Below are positions 16,895 to 24,429 of a stretch of 64,000 nt of DNA, in pieces. The position numbers and the translations under genes were made by a program. The stretch is from contig CAWAEG010000001.1 of NCBI GenBank assembly GCA_963780895.1, positions 1-64,000 on the forward strand. The letters are read 5' to 3'. Below the pieces are notes generated by a model. The model saw only the letters and a program-made list of their open reading frames with translations. It did no database searches and was not told the origin of the DNA. Each line of letters begins with the position of its first letter. The stretch's first letter is position 1. The DNA is from DASQFI01 sp963780895. Its GTDB lineage: Bacteria; Acidobacteriota; Vicinamibacteria; Vicinamibacterales; SCN-69-37.

Positions 16895-17395
16895 ATGGCC
16901 AGCCTCGAGATGCGACGAATTGCGGACCAACTCGACCGTGCCGTGAACGGGCCGGCCTGGCATGGGCCGGCGATTCTGAACCTGGTGAAGGGCGTCTCGG
17001 CGAAGGATGCGGCCGCGAAGCCCATCCGGGCGGCCCATTCCATCTGGGAACTGGTCGCGCATACCGCCGCCTGGCTCGAAATCGTTCGTCTCCGTCTCGA
17101 AGGGAAAGCGCCTCGCCGGATCACGCAGGCAATGGATTGGCCGCCGATCGCCGCACCCACGCGCGGGTCCGGCCCCCGGCCCTCCATCCGTGAGTGGCGC
17201 GCCGACATCGACCGGCTCCGGCGTGCCGCGCGCGACCTCCAGTCGGCCATCCGGTCCCTCGACGATCGTCAGTTGTCAACGAATCTGCCCGGTGTCGGCG
17301 ACACCTGGTCCGCGTACATCACCCTCCATGGCGCGGTCCAGCACGTGCTCTACCACGCCGGGCAGATCGCCATTCTGAAAAAGGGAACGTCATGA
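16895..17395 (+). CDS. DinB superfamily protein
   Basis: A 166-residue four-helix protein of the DinB/YfiT fold. Candidate metal-binding histidines occur in the usual places: AAHSIWELVAHTAAW near residue 50 and GAVQHVLYHAGQIAILKK at the C-terminus. Family members include thiol-dependent S-transferases and stress-induced proteins of unknown activity. The start is fixed by AAGGAG seven bases upstream. It is the first gene of a two-gene operon, overlapping the phosphatase gene by four bases. Control by the divergent CGNR protein is inferred. Confidence 0.85.
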   Translation: MASLEMRRIADQLDRAVNGPAWHGPAILNLVKGVSAKDAAAKPIRAAHSIWELVAHTAAWLEIVRLRLEGKAPRRITQAMDWPPIAAPTRGSGPRPSIREWRADIDRLRRAARDLQSAIRSLDDRQLSTNLPGVGDTWSAYITLHGAVQHVLYHAGQIAILKKGTS

Positions 17396-18375
17396 TCACC
17401 GCAACCGAGGCGTATTTCCGCACCGAACTGATCGAGCGCCGCCATCTGCTCGCACGCGCCACGCGGGACAGCCACCAGACCGATCTGCGCGATCTGCTCG
17501 CCGACGTGGACGCCGCGCTGGCGCGGCTCGACGACGGCACGTTCGGCGTGTGCGACGTGTGCGACGAATACATCGGGACGAAGCACCTCACACACGATCC
17601 GCTGGCCCGTTGCTGCGAGGAGCATCCGACGCCTCGAGAAGAGGACCGCATCCACCGCGATCTCGCGCTGGCACATGATCTCCAGCTGGGTCTCCTGCCA
17701 CGCCACGGGCTCGCGATCGACGGCTGGCAGTTTCAGTACCGGTACGAGGCCGCGAGCGAAGTGGGCGGTGATTTCTGCGACGTCATTCAGGTGCCCGCCC
17801 GGAACGAAACCGTCGTGCTCGTCGGGGACGTCTCGGGCAAAGGTGTCGCCGCTTCCCTGCTGATGAGCAGTCTCGTCGCGACGTTCCGGAGCCTGTCGTC
17901 GCTGGCGCTGCCGACCGGTGAGCTCCTCGCGCGCGTGAACGCGCTCTTCAGCGACAGCGCACCGCGCGCGTCATATGCCACGCTGGCGGCGGCGACGCTG
18001 CTGCCCGACGGCGCCATCGATCTGTACAGCGCCGGCCACTGGCCGCCGCTCCTTCACCACGGCAGGGCCGCCGGGCCGGTGCCGATCGAGGCCGGCCTGC
18101 CGCTGGGTCTGTTCCCCGTTTCGACGTACACGGGCACTCGCGTCGTGCTGTCGCCGGACGACACGCTGCTCTTCTACACGGACGGGGCCATCGACGCGGA
18201 AAACGACGGCGGTGAGGACTACAGCACGCCGCGGCTCGCGCGCGCACTGGCCACACCCGCGGTCGATCCGCTCGACGCCGTCGTCGACCGCTGCCTTCGC
18301 GACGTCCGTCAGTTCCAGGGCCGCCAGCCGCCGACGGACGATTTGCTCTTGTTCGCCCTACGGTCGCGACGGTAA
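17392..18375 (+). CDS. SpoIIE/PP2C phosphatase with N-terminal DksA/TraR-type zinc finger
   Basis: A 327-residue fusion. Residues 1-80 resemble the coiled-coil plus zinc finger of DksA/TraR: an amphipathic pair of helices, then VCDVCDEYIG...ARCCEEH, giving C54-x2-C57-x17-C75-x2-H78, with His in place of the fourth Cys. Residues ~95-327 form a SpoIIE-type PP2C domain with metal-site motifs EVGGDFCDV, VGDVSGKGVAASLLMS and LFYTDGAIDAEN. It should dephosphorylate a regulator such as an anti-sigma antagonist; the STAS protein at 28.7 kb is a possible but unproven partner. ATG 17392 overlaps the DinB stop, which decides the start. The stop is adjacent to repeat B2. Confidence 0.88.
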   Translation: MITATEAYFRTELIERRHLLARATRDSHQTDLRDLLADVDAALARLDDGTFGVCDVCDEYIGTKHLTHDPLARCCEEHPTPREEDRIHRDLALAHDLQLGLLPRHGLAIDGWQFQYRYEAASEVGGDFCDVIQVPARNETVVLVGDVSGKGVAASLLMSSLVATFRSLSSLALPTGELLARVNALFSDSAPRASYATLAAATLLPDGAIDLYSAGHWPPLLHHGRAAGPVPIEAGLPLGLFPVSTYTGTRVVLSPDDTLLFYTDGAIDAENDGGEDYSTPRLARALATPAVDPLDAVVDRCLRDVRQFQGRQPPTDDLLLFALRSRR

Positions 18376-18376
18376 A

Positions 18377-18542
18377 GCGTTTTCCAGATCGGCGTCACGT
18401 GTTCCGGCGCCCTCCCGCTCGCTGCTTGCCGCAAGGCAGCGTGATCGGCCGCCTCCGCTGAAGCTACGGCGGGCCAAGGGCCTGCCTCGCGGCGCTCGCA
18501 AAGGTCGGGCTCCGGAACACGCGACGCCGATCTGAAAAACGC
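18377..18542. repeat. Family-B palindromic element, copy B2
   Basis: A 166-bp element with arms GCGTTTTCCAGATCGGCGTC and its near-complement, ending GATCTGAAAAACGC. The ~100-base core (CTCCCGCTCGCTGCTTGCCG through GCGCTCGCAAAGGTCGGGC) matches copy B4 apparently base for base, and is the reverse complement of the B1/B3 core with an extra ~35 bases. Confidence 0.87.
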
Positions 18543-18580
18543 TGTAGGAACGCTCCGCGACCGCTTCCCCAAAAGCATGG

Positions 18581-18822
18581 ACCACGAAGCGCACGAAGAA
18601 CACGAAGACAGCGCTGACCTGGCGAGCCGCCTGCTGCGGCGAGGCGGTGTGAGGGAGACGCGCGACCGACAAGACGTGGGAGAGGCCTGTTTGCCGTCTT
18701 GTCGGGTCGCGCGTCTCCCTCACACCGCGGCCCGGCAAAGCCGGGCCCGCCAGGTCAGCTGATGTCTCAAATCACTTCTCACCTGTCGGGTTTTACTTCG
18801 TGCCCTTCGTGTCCTTCGTGGT
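18581..18822. repeat. Nested three-level inverted repeat (family E)
   Basis: There are three concentric inverted repeats. The outer arms begin ACCACGAAGCGCACGAAG and end CCTTCGTGGT (27 bases, few mismatches). The middle arms are GCTGACCTGGCGAGCC against GGGCCCGCCAGGTCAGC. The inner pair is a 32/33-base near-perfect hairpin starting GCGGTGTGAGGGAGACGCG. Together with B2 this fills the 490-base gap between the phosphatase and the next gene. No coding sequence is supported here. Confidence 0.82.
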
Positions 18823-18864
18823 TCAACGCTCTTGGCACGCGCACGGCCGTGCGATAATTGAGAG

Positions 18865-19986
18865 TTGCGGTTCACAGCTCTTCCCACGCTGATCGTCGCA
18901 GTCATGCTGGGCGGCGCCGGCTGCGCCACGCCTGGCCGGATCGTCGTCGAGTCACCGTCGCTCGCACACTGCCGTACGACGATCGCGCCTGGCGGTGAGA
19001 CGGCGTCGGACTCCGTGCGCTGGATACGCCCTGAGGCGTCCGATGAGCGGGCGACGCTGGACAGCTGGTGCCGCGCCGTCGGGCCTGCGATCGTCGTGTC
19101 GCACCCGATGGCGCCCGCTACGGCCGCGAGCCTGTCCGATCTGGCCGTCATCAGCTGGAACGTGAACGTGGGTGCCGGCGACGTGGTGGGGCTCGTCGAG
19201 TCGCTGCGGGATGGCACCCTGACAGGGCAACCCGTGACACGGTTCGTGTTGCTGCTTCAGGAGGCGTTCAGGCACGGGCCGGATGTCCCAACCGGTCCCC
19301 TGCCGGGCTCGCGGTCCGCGGGCGCGCTGCAGCCGCATGTGGCCAATCGCGCTCGTCAGGACATCGTCTCGATCGCCTCGACACTCGGTCTCTCGCTCGC
19401 ATACGTGCCGTCGATGCGCAACGGGAATCCGGCTGAAACGGACGAGGATCGCGGGAACGCGATTCTCTCCTCCGAACCACTCTCGAACGTGTCGGCGGTC
19501 GAGCTGCCATTCGAACGCCAGCGTCGCGTGGCCATCGACGCCACCGTCTCCGGGGTAACCGCCGACGGCACACCCTGGTCGCTGCGGGTCACCAACGTCC
19601 ATCTCGACAATCGCGCGCCAGCCCGCCGGCTCTGGCTGTTCTCGAGCGCTACCCGTCTACGGCAGGCGCGAGGTCTGCTCCTCGCACTCGCGACCGATGG
19701 TCCGGCCGTCGTCGGCGGCGACTTCAACACGTGGTACGGCTTCGACGATCCGGTGTTCGAGGAGCTCGCCAGCGCGTTCGGGTCGAAGATCCCGGACGAT
19801 CGCCGCCCCACCTTCGCCGGCCTGCTGCGCCTCGATCACATCTTCTTCCGGCTGCCCGGGAGCACGCAGCCGGCGACCGCGAGACTCGAGAAGTTCGGAT
19901 CGGATCACCATCCGCTGATGGCGACGTTGGGCGCCTCTCCGCCCAGGCCCTCGATGAACTTGTTCAGCTCCTCCTGCGCCTTCTGA
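18865..19986 (+). CDS. Endonuclease/exonuclease/phosphatase-fold lipoprotein
   Basis: The TTG start at 18865 gives a 373-residue protein with a signal peptide and lipobox (LIVAVMLGGAGC). The EEP fold is recognisable from VISWNVNVGAGD, LLLQEAF (metal Glu), VTNVHLDN, VVGGDFNTWYG (D-x-N), LDHIFF and SDHHPLMATL (catalytic His), so it may be a surface-anchored nuclease or phosphodiesterase. The fold ends at about 19925. The last ~20 residues come from reading into the convergent DUF4139 gene, giving an 82-base tail-to-tail overlap. Confidence 0.85.
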   Translation: MRFTALPTLIVAVMLGGAGCATPGRIVVESPSLAHCRTTIAPGGETASDSVRWIRPEASDERATLDSWCRAVGPAIVVSHPMAPATAASLSDLAVISWNVNVGAGDVVGLVESLRDGTLTGQPVTRFVLLLQEAFRHGPDVPTGPLPGSRSAGALQPHVANRARQDIVSIASTLGLSLAYVPSMRNGNPAETDEDRGNAILSSEPLSNVSAVELPFERQRRVAIDATVSGVTADGTPWSLRVTNVHLDNRAPARRLWLFSSATRLRQARGLLLALATDGPAVVGGDFNTWYGFDDPVFEELASAFGSKIPDDRRPTFAGLLRLDHIFFRLPGSTQPATARLEKFGSDHHPLMATLGASPPRPSMNLFSSSCAF

Positions 19987-22325
19987 CGCTCGGCCACCAG
20001 CGCCTGGAGCTCCCGCCGCACGACTTCGAGACGATTTTCCTGCTCCTCGAGTTGTTTGACGTATCGCTGTAGCAGCTGACGTTCCTGGTTCGAGCCTCTG
20101 AGCGTCTTGATGTTCTCGCGCACGCGTTCCTGATCGCGCGCAATCTGATCGATCTCGGACTGGCGCGCCGAGGCCTCGCCTGAGAGCCGCGCGATCTCGG
20201 CCTTCCGTTTCAGCACTTCCCGCAGCGCGGCCTCGCTTTGCGGCGAAATGGCTTTCTCGCGTACCAGCACGCCAACCTGGTCGTCGGTGATCGAGCTGAC
20301 CTGATACTGCGCCTGCGTGGGACGCACTTCCTCCACGGTGAACGTGGCCGTGGTCTTGGGCGGAATCGGGATCCGGAACCGGTGCCACGATGCGGTCGTT
20401 TCCGCGGCCTTGAGGTCGTCGGCGAGCGTCCATCCGGCGCGCACGGGGTGCTCGACGATGAGGACGCGAGGCTCGGTGTCTTCGTTCCGGGCGGTGTAGA
20501 TGCGCTGCTGGCGTTCCTCCGTTTCCTGGATCAAGACTCCTCCGGCGAAACGGACCTTGGTGATCCGGGTGGGCACACTCTCGCCTTTCGCCTCGAGGTT
20601 CAGGGCAAGATCCAGCGCGTAGGAAAGCAGCCGCCGCTCGCCTGCCTTGAGCGGCTCCATCAGCCCTTCGCCTGAAAACGACTGGCCCTCGATGATTGAA
20701 AAACTGCCGCCGTCGAGCGTGAGCCCGGTCGCGTTCGTGAGCCACACAGCCCTTAGCGCCCGCGGCGATCCGGAGTTCGGATTCCAGAGCGACACTTTGT
20801 CGGCTTCGACGTCCGCGGCCAGGATTGGGACGAGCGCCGACTGGTTCTTGCGAATCGTGACGGGTTGCTTCAGCTCGTACGCAAACAGGTCGCCGAGCTG
20901 GCCCGCTGTAGCGTCGGGCTGCTGGTCGACACGCACCTGCTCCACCTGATCCGCGAAGCCCTGTCCGCCGCCGCGACCGCCACCGGCCCCGGCACGGAAT
21001 GCCGGACTCTGAGTCGAGACGACCGGGGACGCCGCCAGACCACTCACGGCTTCCGTCACGCCTCCAGGTTCGACAGTGGCATTGATGACGACTTCCATGC
21101 CGCTCGAGACGGTGACGCCCGTGCGAATGACGGGACGGAAGCCGGCGAGCGTGAACGAGACGTCGTACAGCCCAGGCGGCACGCCGGGAATGCGGAAACG
21201 CCCCGATGCGTCGGTGGTCGCGCTGATCGCATCCGATCCCCGGACACCGGATTTCGTGACCTGTACCGTCACGCCCGGCACAACGCCGCTCCGGTTATCG
21301 GTCACCGATCCCGCGATGCCGCCGGCCCCGGCCGTCGCGATCGCCGATTGATGCGTTTGCGGCGACAGGAGCGCGCGCTGTGGCAGCGGCACCACGGGCC
21401 GGTGCAGGTAGTACGGCCGCGAGATCGGCTGGATGAACGACTGCGGCGCGCCCGCGACGAGCGAGAGTTGGACGTTCTCCCAGTCCTCGCCCACGGTGTT
21501 GTCCACGATCGCCCAGCCCTGGAGCAGCGGCTTGCGCGAGCCGGTCGACGTCGACAGCACGAGCCGGTACGTCGCTTTCCAGACCGGGACTTCGCTCACA
21601 TAGCTCACGAACAGATCGCGCTCGCCGGTGCCGGCGGTCGTGATCGTGAGCCGCCGGACGTCCTGATCGCGGACCGACGCGACGGCGGTCAGATACCTCC
21701 CGACTTCCTGGTTGAGATCGGTCTCGGCGATGCGAACGGTCACGCCAGGGTCGAGGGCGATCGTCTGCATGTCGCCGGTGTCGGTCACGAGCGCAACCGC
21801 GTCAACCGTCGTGGTACCGCCGTTGATTCGGCGCTCGAGGCGCTCCACGCTGAGCAGGCGGCCGACCACGCGCGCGCCGGCCGTCCGCACTTCGAGTCGG
21901 GCGCCGCGAAGCGCGGCCAGAAACTGCGCGCGCGTCGTCTGCTCGCCGAGCGGCAGGCGCAGCGCGCTCAGCCGCCGATCGAGCGACGCATCCGAGTTGT
22001 AGCTCACGCCGGACACACGGCCTCCGCTCAAATCGAGCGTCGTGAGGGATTTCAGGACGTCGTCGAGCTGGCCGCTGGTGAAGGCGATCGTCACTTGCTG
22101 GTTGCCGCGAACCTTGCCGAGGTGCTCGAAATACCCCACCCCGCTCTTGTAAAGCACCACGCGCCGCACGGGCAGCCGGTCGGTGGCAGCCGTCTGCCGC
22201 ACCGCGCCAGGCGCCGGAGCTTGCGCATGAATCAGACCCGACATCACGAGCGCGATCGGCACCGTGAGCACGATCGCGAGACGCACGGAGAGCCTCCCCA
22301 GATGCTTGCCACGTTCAGTTGTCAT
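19905..22325 (-). CDS. DUF4139 protein with inserted carboxypeptidase-regulatory-like domain
   Basis: Exported protein of 806 residues with a signal peptide (VRLAIVLTVPIALVMSGLIHAQA). The first part (RRVVLYKSGVGYFEHLGKV... LFVSYVSEVPVWKATYRLVL... WAIVDNTVGEDWENVQLSLVAG) and the late part (GVLIQETEERQQRIYTARN... VEHPVRAGWTL... FRIPIPPKTTATFTVEE) are the two halves of DUF4139. Between them (about 20970-21340) lies a CarboxypepD_reg-like beta-sandwich (IAGSVTDNRSGVVPGVTVQV, TTDASGRFRIPGVPPGLYDV) and a Gly-rich linker. The C-terminus is a long coiled coil ending near EEQENRLEVVRRELQAL. ATG 22325 follows AGGTAGGG and is chosen over the upstream frame start at 22382. Confidence 0.85.
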   Translation of the reverse strand: MTTERGKHLGRLSVRLAIVLTVPIALVMSGLIHAQAPAPGAVRQTAATDRLPVRRVVLYKSGVGYFEHLGKVRGNQQVTIAFTSGQLDDVLKSLTTLDLSGGRVSGVSYNSDASLDRRLSALRLPLGEQTTRAQFLAALRGARLEVRTAGARVVGRLLSVERLERRINGGTTTVDAVALVTDTGDMQTIALDPGVTVRIAETDLNQEVGRYLTAVASVRDQDVRRLTITTAGTGERDLFVSYVSEVPVWKATYRLVLSTSTGSRKPLLQGWAIVDNTVGEDWENVQLSLVAGAPQSFIQPISRPYYLHRPVVPLPQRALLSPQTHQSAIATAGAGGIAGSVTDNRSGVVPGVTVQVTKSGVRGSDAISATTDASGRFRIPGVPPGLYDVSFTLAGFRPVIRTGVTVSSGMEVVINATVEPGGVTEAVSGLAASPVVSTQSPAFRAGAGGGRGGGQGFADQVEQVRVDQQPDATAGQLGDLFAYELKQPVTIRKNQSALVPILAADVEADKVSLWNPNSGSPRALRAVWLTNATGLTLDGGSFSIIEGQSFSGEGLMEPLKAGERRLLSYALDLALNLEAKGESVPTRITKVRFAGGVLIQETEERQQRIYTARNEDTEPRVLIVEHPVRAGWTLADDLKAAETTASWHRFRIPIPPKTTATFTVEEVRPTQAQYQVSSITDDQVGVLVREKAISPQSEAALREVLKRKAEIARLSGEASARQSEIDQIARDQERVRENIKTLRGSNQERQLLQRYVKQLEEQENRLEVVRRELQALVAERQKAQEELNKFIEGLGGEAPNVAISGW

Positions 22326-22482
22326 GACCCTACCTCGCGTTCGTTTTGACACTGCGGAGGCGAACACGGTCGGGAAGGCCACAGAAGTGGCACCGATCTA
22401 CAGACTTCTACCGCCAGGTGCCTCGACTGGAGGGCCCCGAACGGTCGGTTTCTTGCACTACCCGAGCAGGAGGAGGGCACCA

Positions 22483-23169
22483 ATGACGAACCCACGCACG
22501 TGGATCACGACCGGCCTGCTCGTCGTGCTGATGGCGACGGCGGACGCCTGGAGCGATCGACCGGCGGGGCGGGACATCGCGGGCCTGAGTACACCCGAGA
22601 TCACCAACGTCACGCCGGGATCGCCGGGCGTGAGCTCCAAACCGCAGCGTTTGACGATCACGGGGACGGACTTTCTCGAAGGGCTGACGCTGATGATCAC
22701 GAACCCGGGCGGACAGAGCCAGCGCTACGCCGGCGCCGACATCTTGAATCGCCGTCCGACCGCGTTCGAAGTGAACGTGCTGCTCGACGAGAAGGGCAGC
22801 TATTCGCTCGTCGTGTCGAACACGGATGGCGGCGTCTCGCGTCCGTTTCCGCTGACGGTGCAGGTGGGGGCGGCGCAATCCGAGAACAAGACCAAGCCGA
22901 CGATCGAGTCGATCTCGCCGGCGAAGGTCACGAAGAGCAACACGCCGCAGACGCTGACGGTCCGGGGGACGCGCTTCGAGCCGGGTATGGTCGTGCTGCT
23001 CACCGATCCGACCGGGACCGTGAAGACAATCAGCGGCAATGCCATTGCCGACATCTCGCCCACGTCGTTTCAGTTCACGGCGATTCTCGAGCTGCCGGGC
23101 GAATACTCTGTCGAAGTGAAGCTGCCGTCCGGAGCGCTGTCAAATACCGCTGTCGTTGTCGCTGAGTAG
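22483..23169 (+). CDS. Secreted protein with two IPT/TIG domains
   Basis: A 228-residue protein with a signal peptide (ITTGLLVVLMATADA) and two Ig-like IPT/TIG repeats. Each opens with a 'P.I..ISP' strand and continues with L.I.G..F..G: PEITNVTPGSPG...RLTITGTDFLEG and PTIESISPAKVT...LTVRGTRFEPG. GCAGGAGGAGG lies just upstream of ATG 22483, which is decisive for the start. It probably acts at the cell surface or in the periplasm in binding; no catalytic residues are apparent. It is divergent from the DUF4139 gene. Confidence 0.85.
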   Translation: MTNPRTWITTGLLVVLMATADAWSDRPAGRDIAGLSTPEITNVTPGSPGVSSKPQRLTITGTDFLEGLTLMITNPGGQSQRYAGADILNRRPTAFEVNVLLDEKGSYSLVVSNTDGGVSRPFPLTVQVGAAQSENKTKPTIESISPAKVTKSNTPQTLTVRGTRFEPGMVVLLTDPTGTVKTISGNAIADISPTSFQFTAILELPGEYSVEVKLPSGALSNTAVVVAE

Positions 23170-23189
23170 AGCTGCGTCCTGCCGTCCGT

Positions 23190-23247
23190 GGTCGGTACGA
23201 CAGGTACCGACAACTCCGTGGAACCTGATTCATGTCAGCGTTCTTAG
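23190..23247. repeat. Partial family-F repeat between convergent genes (F2)
   Basis: GTCGGTAC-GACAG-GTACCGAC (23191-23211) is a perfect small hairpin, followed by CTCCGTGGAACCTGATTC and TCAGCGTTCTTA. These strings match the left side of the full family-F element at 45588-45715. It lies between convergent genes and contributes the final codons (LRTLT, stop) of the FAD monooxygenase. Confidence 0.6.
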
Positions 23248-24402
23248 CTTTGCGTGCGGATCCTTCTGGCCACCGAGCATCAAGGCCGCCAGCAGGACGA
23301 AATCCGGAACGAGCCTGATGGCACCATCGCGCAGGCCCCGTGCGACGGGGTTGTGCGTGGTGGTGACGCGGGCAATCCGACGGCCCTCCCGCACGATCGC
23401 TGCCGTTCGCCTGGCCCGCACCTGTTCGTATCGTCGAAGCGCCTGGCTGAATGACCCGCCTGGCGGTAACGCGAGCCCGAGGGCCACCGCATCCTCCAGC
23501 GCCTGCGCCGCGCCCTGACCGGTGTGCGGCAACATCGGGTGCGCGGCGTCCCCGAGGAGCGTGACTGGTCCTTCGCCCCAGCATTCGATCGGATCGCGAT
23601 CGAACAGCTCGTCGAGCCGGATGTCGTCCGCATTCGTCGCGCCCGTAATGGCCTGAAAGCATGGTTCGAACCTGGAAGTCACGCGTTCAAGTACGGTTCT
23701 GGGATCGCGCGTGTTTGCAGGAAGATCGGCGGCAAGTAGGGAGACATACCAGTAGATCCCGTCAGTGCCCGCCCGAACGGTCGCGCTTTCAACGCCATCA
23801 CCGAGGTACGCGACGGCGTCGAGATCGCCGAGGCTCTTTCCCGCACCGTACGACACGCCGCGGATCGCCCAGTGGCCGCTCCGGCGCGGCGGCGGGTCGT
23901 CGGGAAAGAGGAACCGCCGGATCACCGACCCGACCCCGTCGGCCCCAATCAACACGTCGCCTTCGACGGTGCGTCCGTCGGCCAATCTGAGCGACACGAC
24001 ATCCTTCTGGACACCGAACCCCACGACGTCACTGCCGAACGCAATTCGATCAGGGCCGACGGCTTCGATCAACACATCGTGCAGCGCCGCACGAAGCACG
24101 ATGGCCATCGCCTCGAGCGGAACGAATCTCGCGATATCGACGCGTCGCAGAACGCGGCCATCCGGTCGGCGAATCTCCGCGCGCGCCGGCACGAACGCCC
24201 GCGCGCGGACGGCGGCGTCGATACCCAATTCCCGCAGTGCGGCCATGGCATTCGGCGCCAGACCGAGTCCGAACCCGATCGCGCGCGGCACCTCCGCCCG
24301 CTCGAAGATCCGCACCTGCCACCCCGCCCGCTGAAGCGCGAGCCCGGCGGCAAGACCGCCAATGCCGGAACCGACAATTAACGCTGTGAAGGGACTCTCC
24401 AT
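23230..24402 (-). CDS. FAD-dependent monooxygenase (PHBH/UbiH-like)
   Basis: A 390-residue flavoprotein hydroxylase. It has the Rossmann motif ALIVGSGIGGLAAGLAL at the N-terminus, the DG motif DVLIGADGVGSVIRR mid-protein and the GD motif VTLLGDAAHPMLPHTGQGA. The product ends at the usual length, but its last five residues (LRTLT) come from repeat F2. ATG 24402 puts the Rossmann strand close to the N-terminus; the frame opens at 24429. It should hydroxylate an aromatic or similar ring with NAD(P)H and O2; substrate unknown. It is followed by no partner gene. Confidence 0.87.
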   Translation of the reverse strand: MESPFTALIVGSGIGGLAAGLALQRAGWQVRIFERAEVPRAIGFGLGLAPNAMAALRELGIDAAVRARAFVPARAEIRRPDGRVLRRVDIARFVPLEAMAIVLRAALHDVLIEAVGPDRIAFGSDVVGFGVQKDVVSLRLADGRTVEGDVLIGADGVGSVIRRFLFPDDPPPRRSGHWAIRGVSYGAGKSLGDLDAVAYLGDGVESATVRAGTDGIYWYVSLLAADLPANTRDPRTVLERVTSRFEPCFQAITGATNADDIRLDELFDRDPIECWGEGPVTLLGDAAHPMLPHTGQGAAQALEDAVALGLALPPGGSFSQALRRYEQVRARRTAAIVREGRRIARVTTTHNPVARGLRDGAIRLVPDFVLLAALMLGGQKDPHAKLRTLT

Positions 24403-24407
24403 CCATC

Positions 24408-24427
24408 GATCGCTCGATCGAGCGATC
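24408..24427. repeat. 20-base perfect palindrome
   Basis: GATCGCTCGATCGAGCGATC (24408-24427) is a perfect palindrome in the short gap between the stop of the ADOP permease gene and the start of the FAD monooxygenase gene, both on the minus strand. It could be a regulator site or a transcript hairpin. Confidence 0.55.
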
Positions 24428-24429
24428 AA

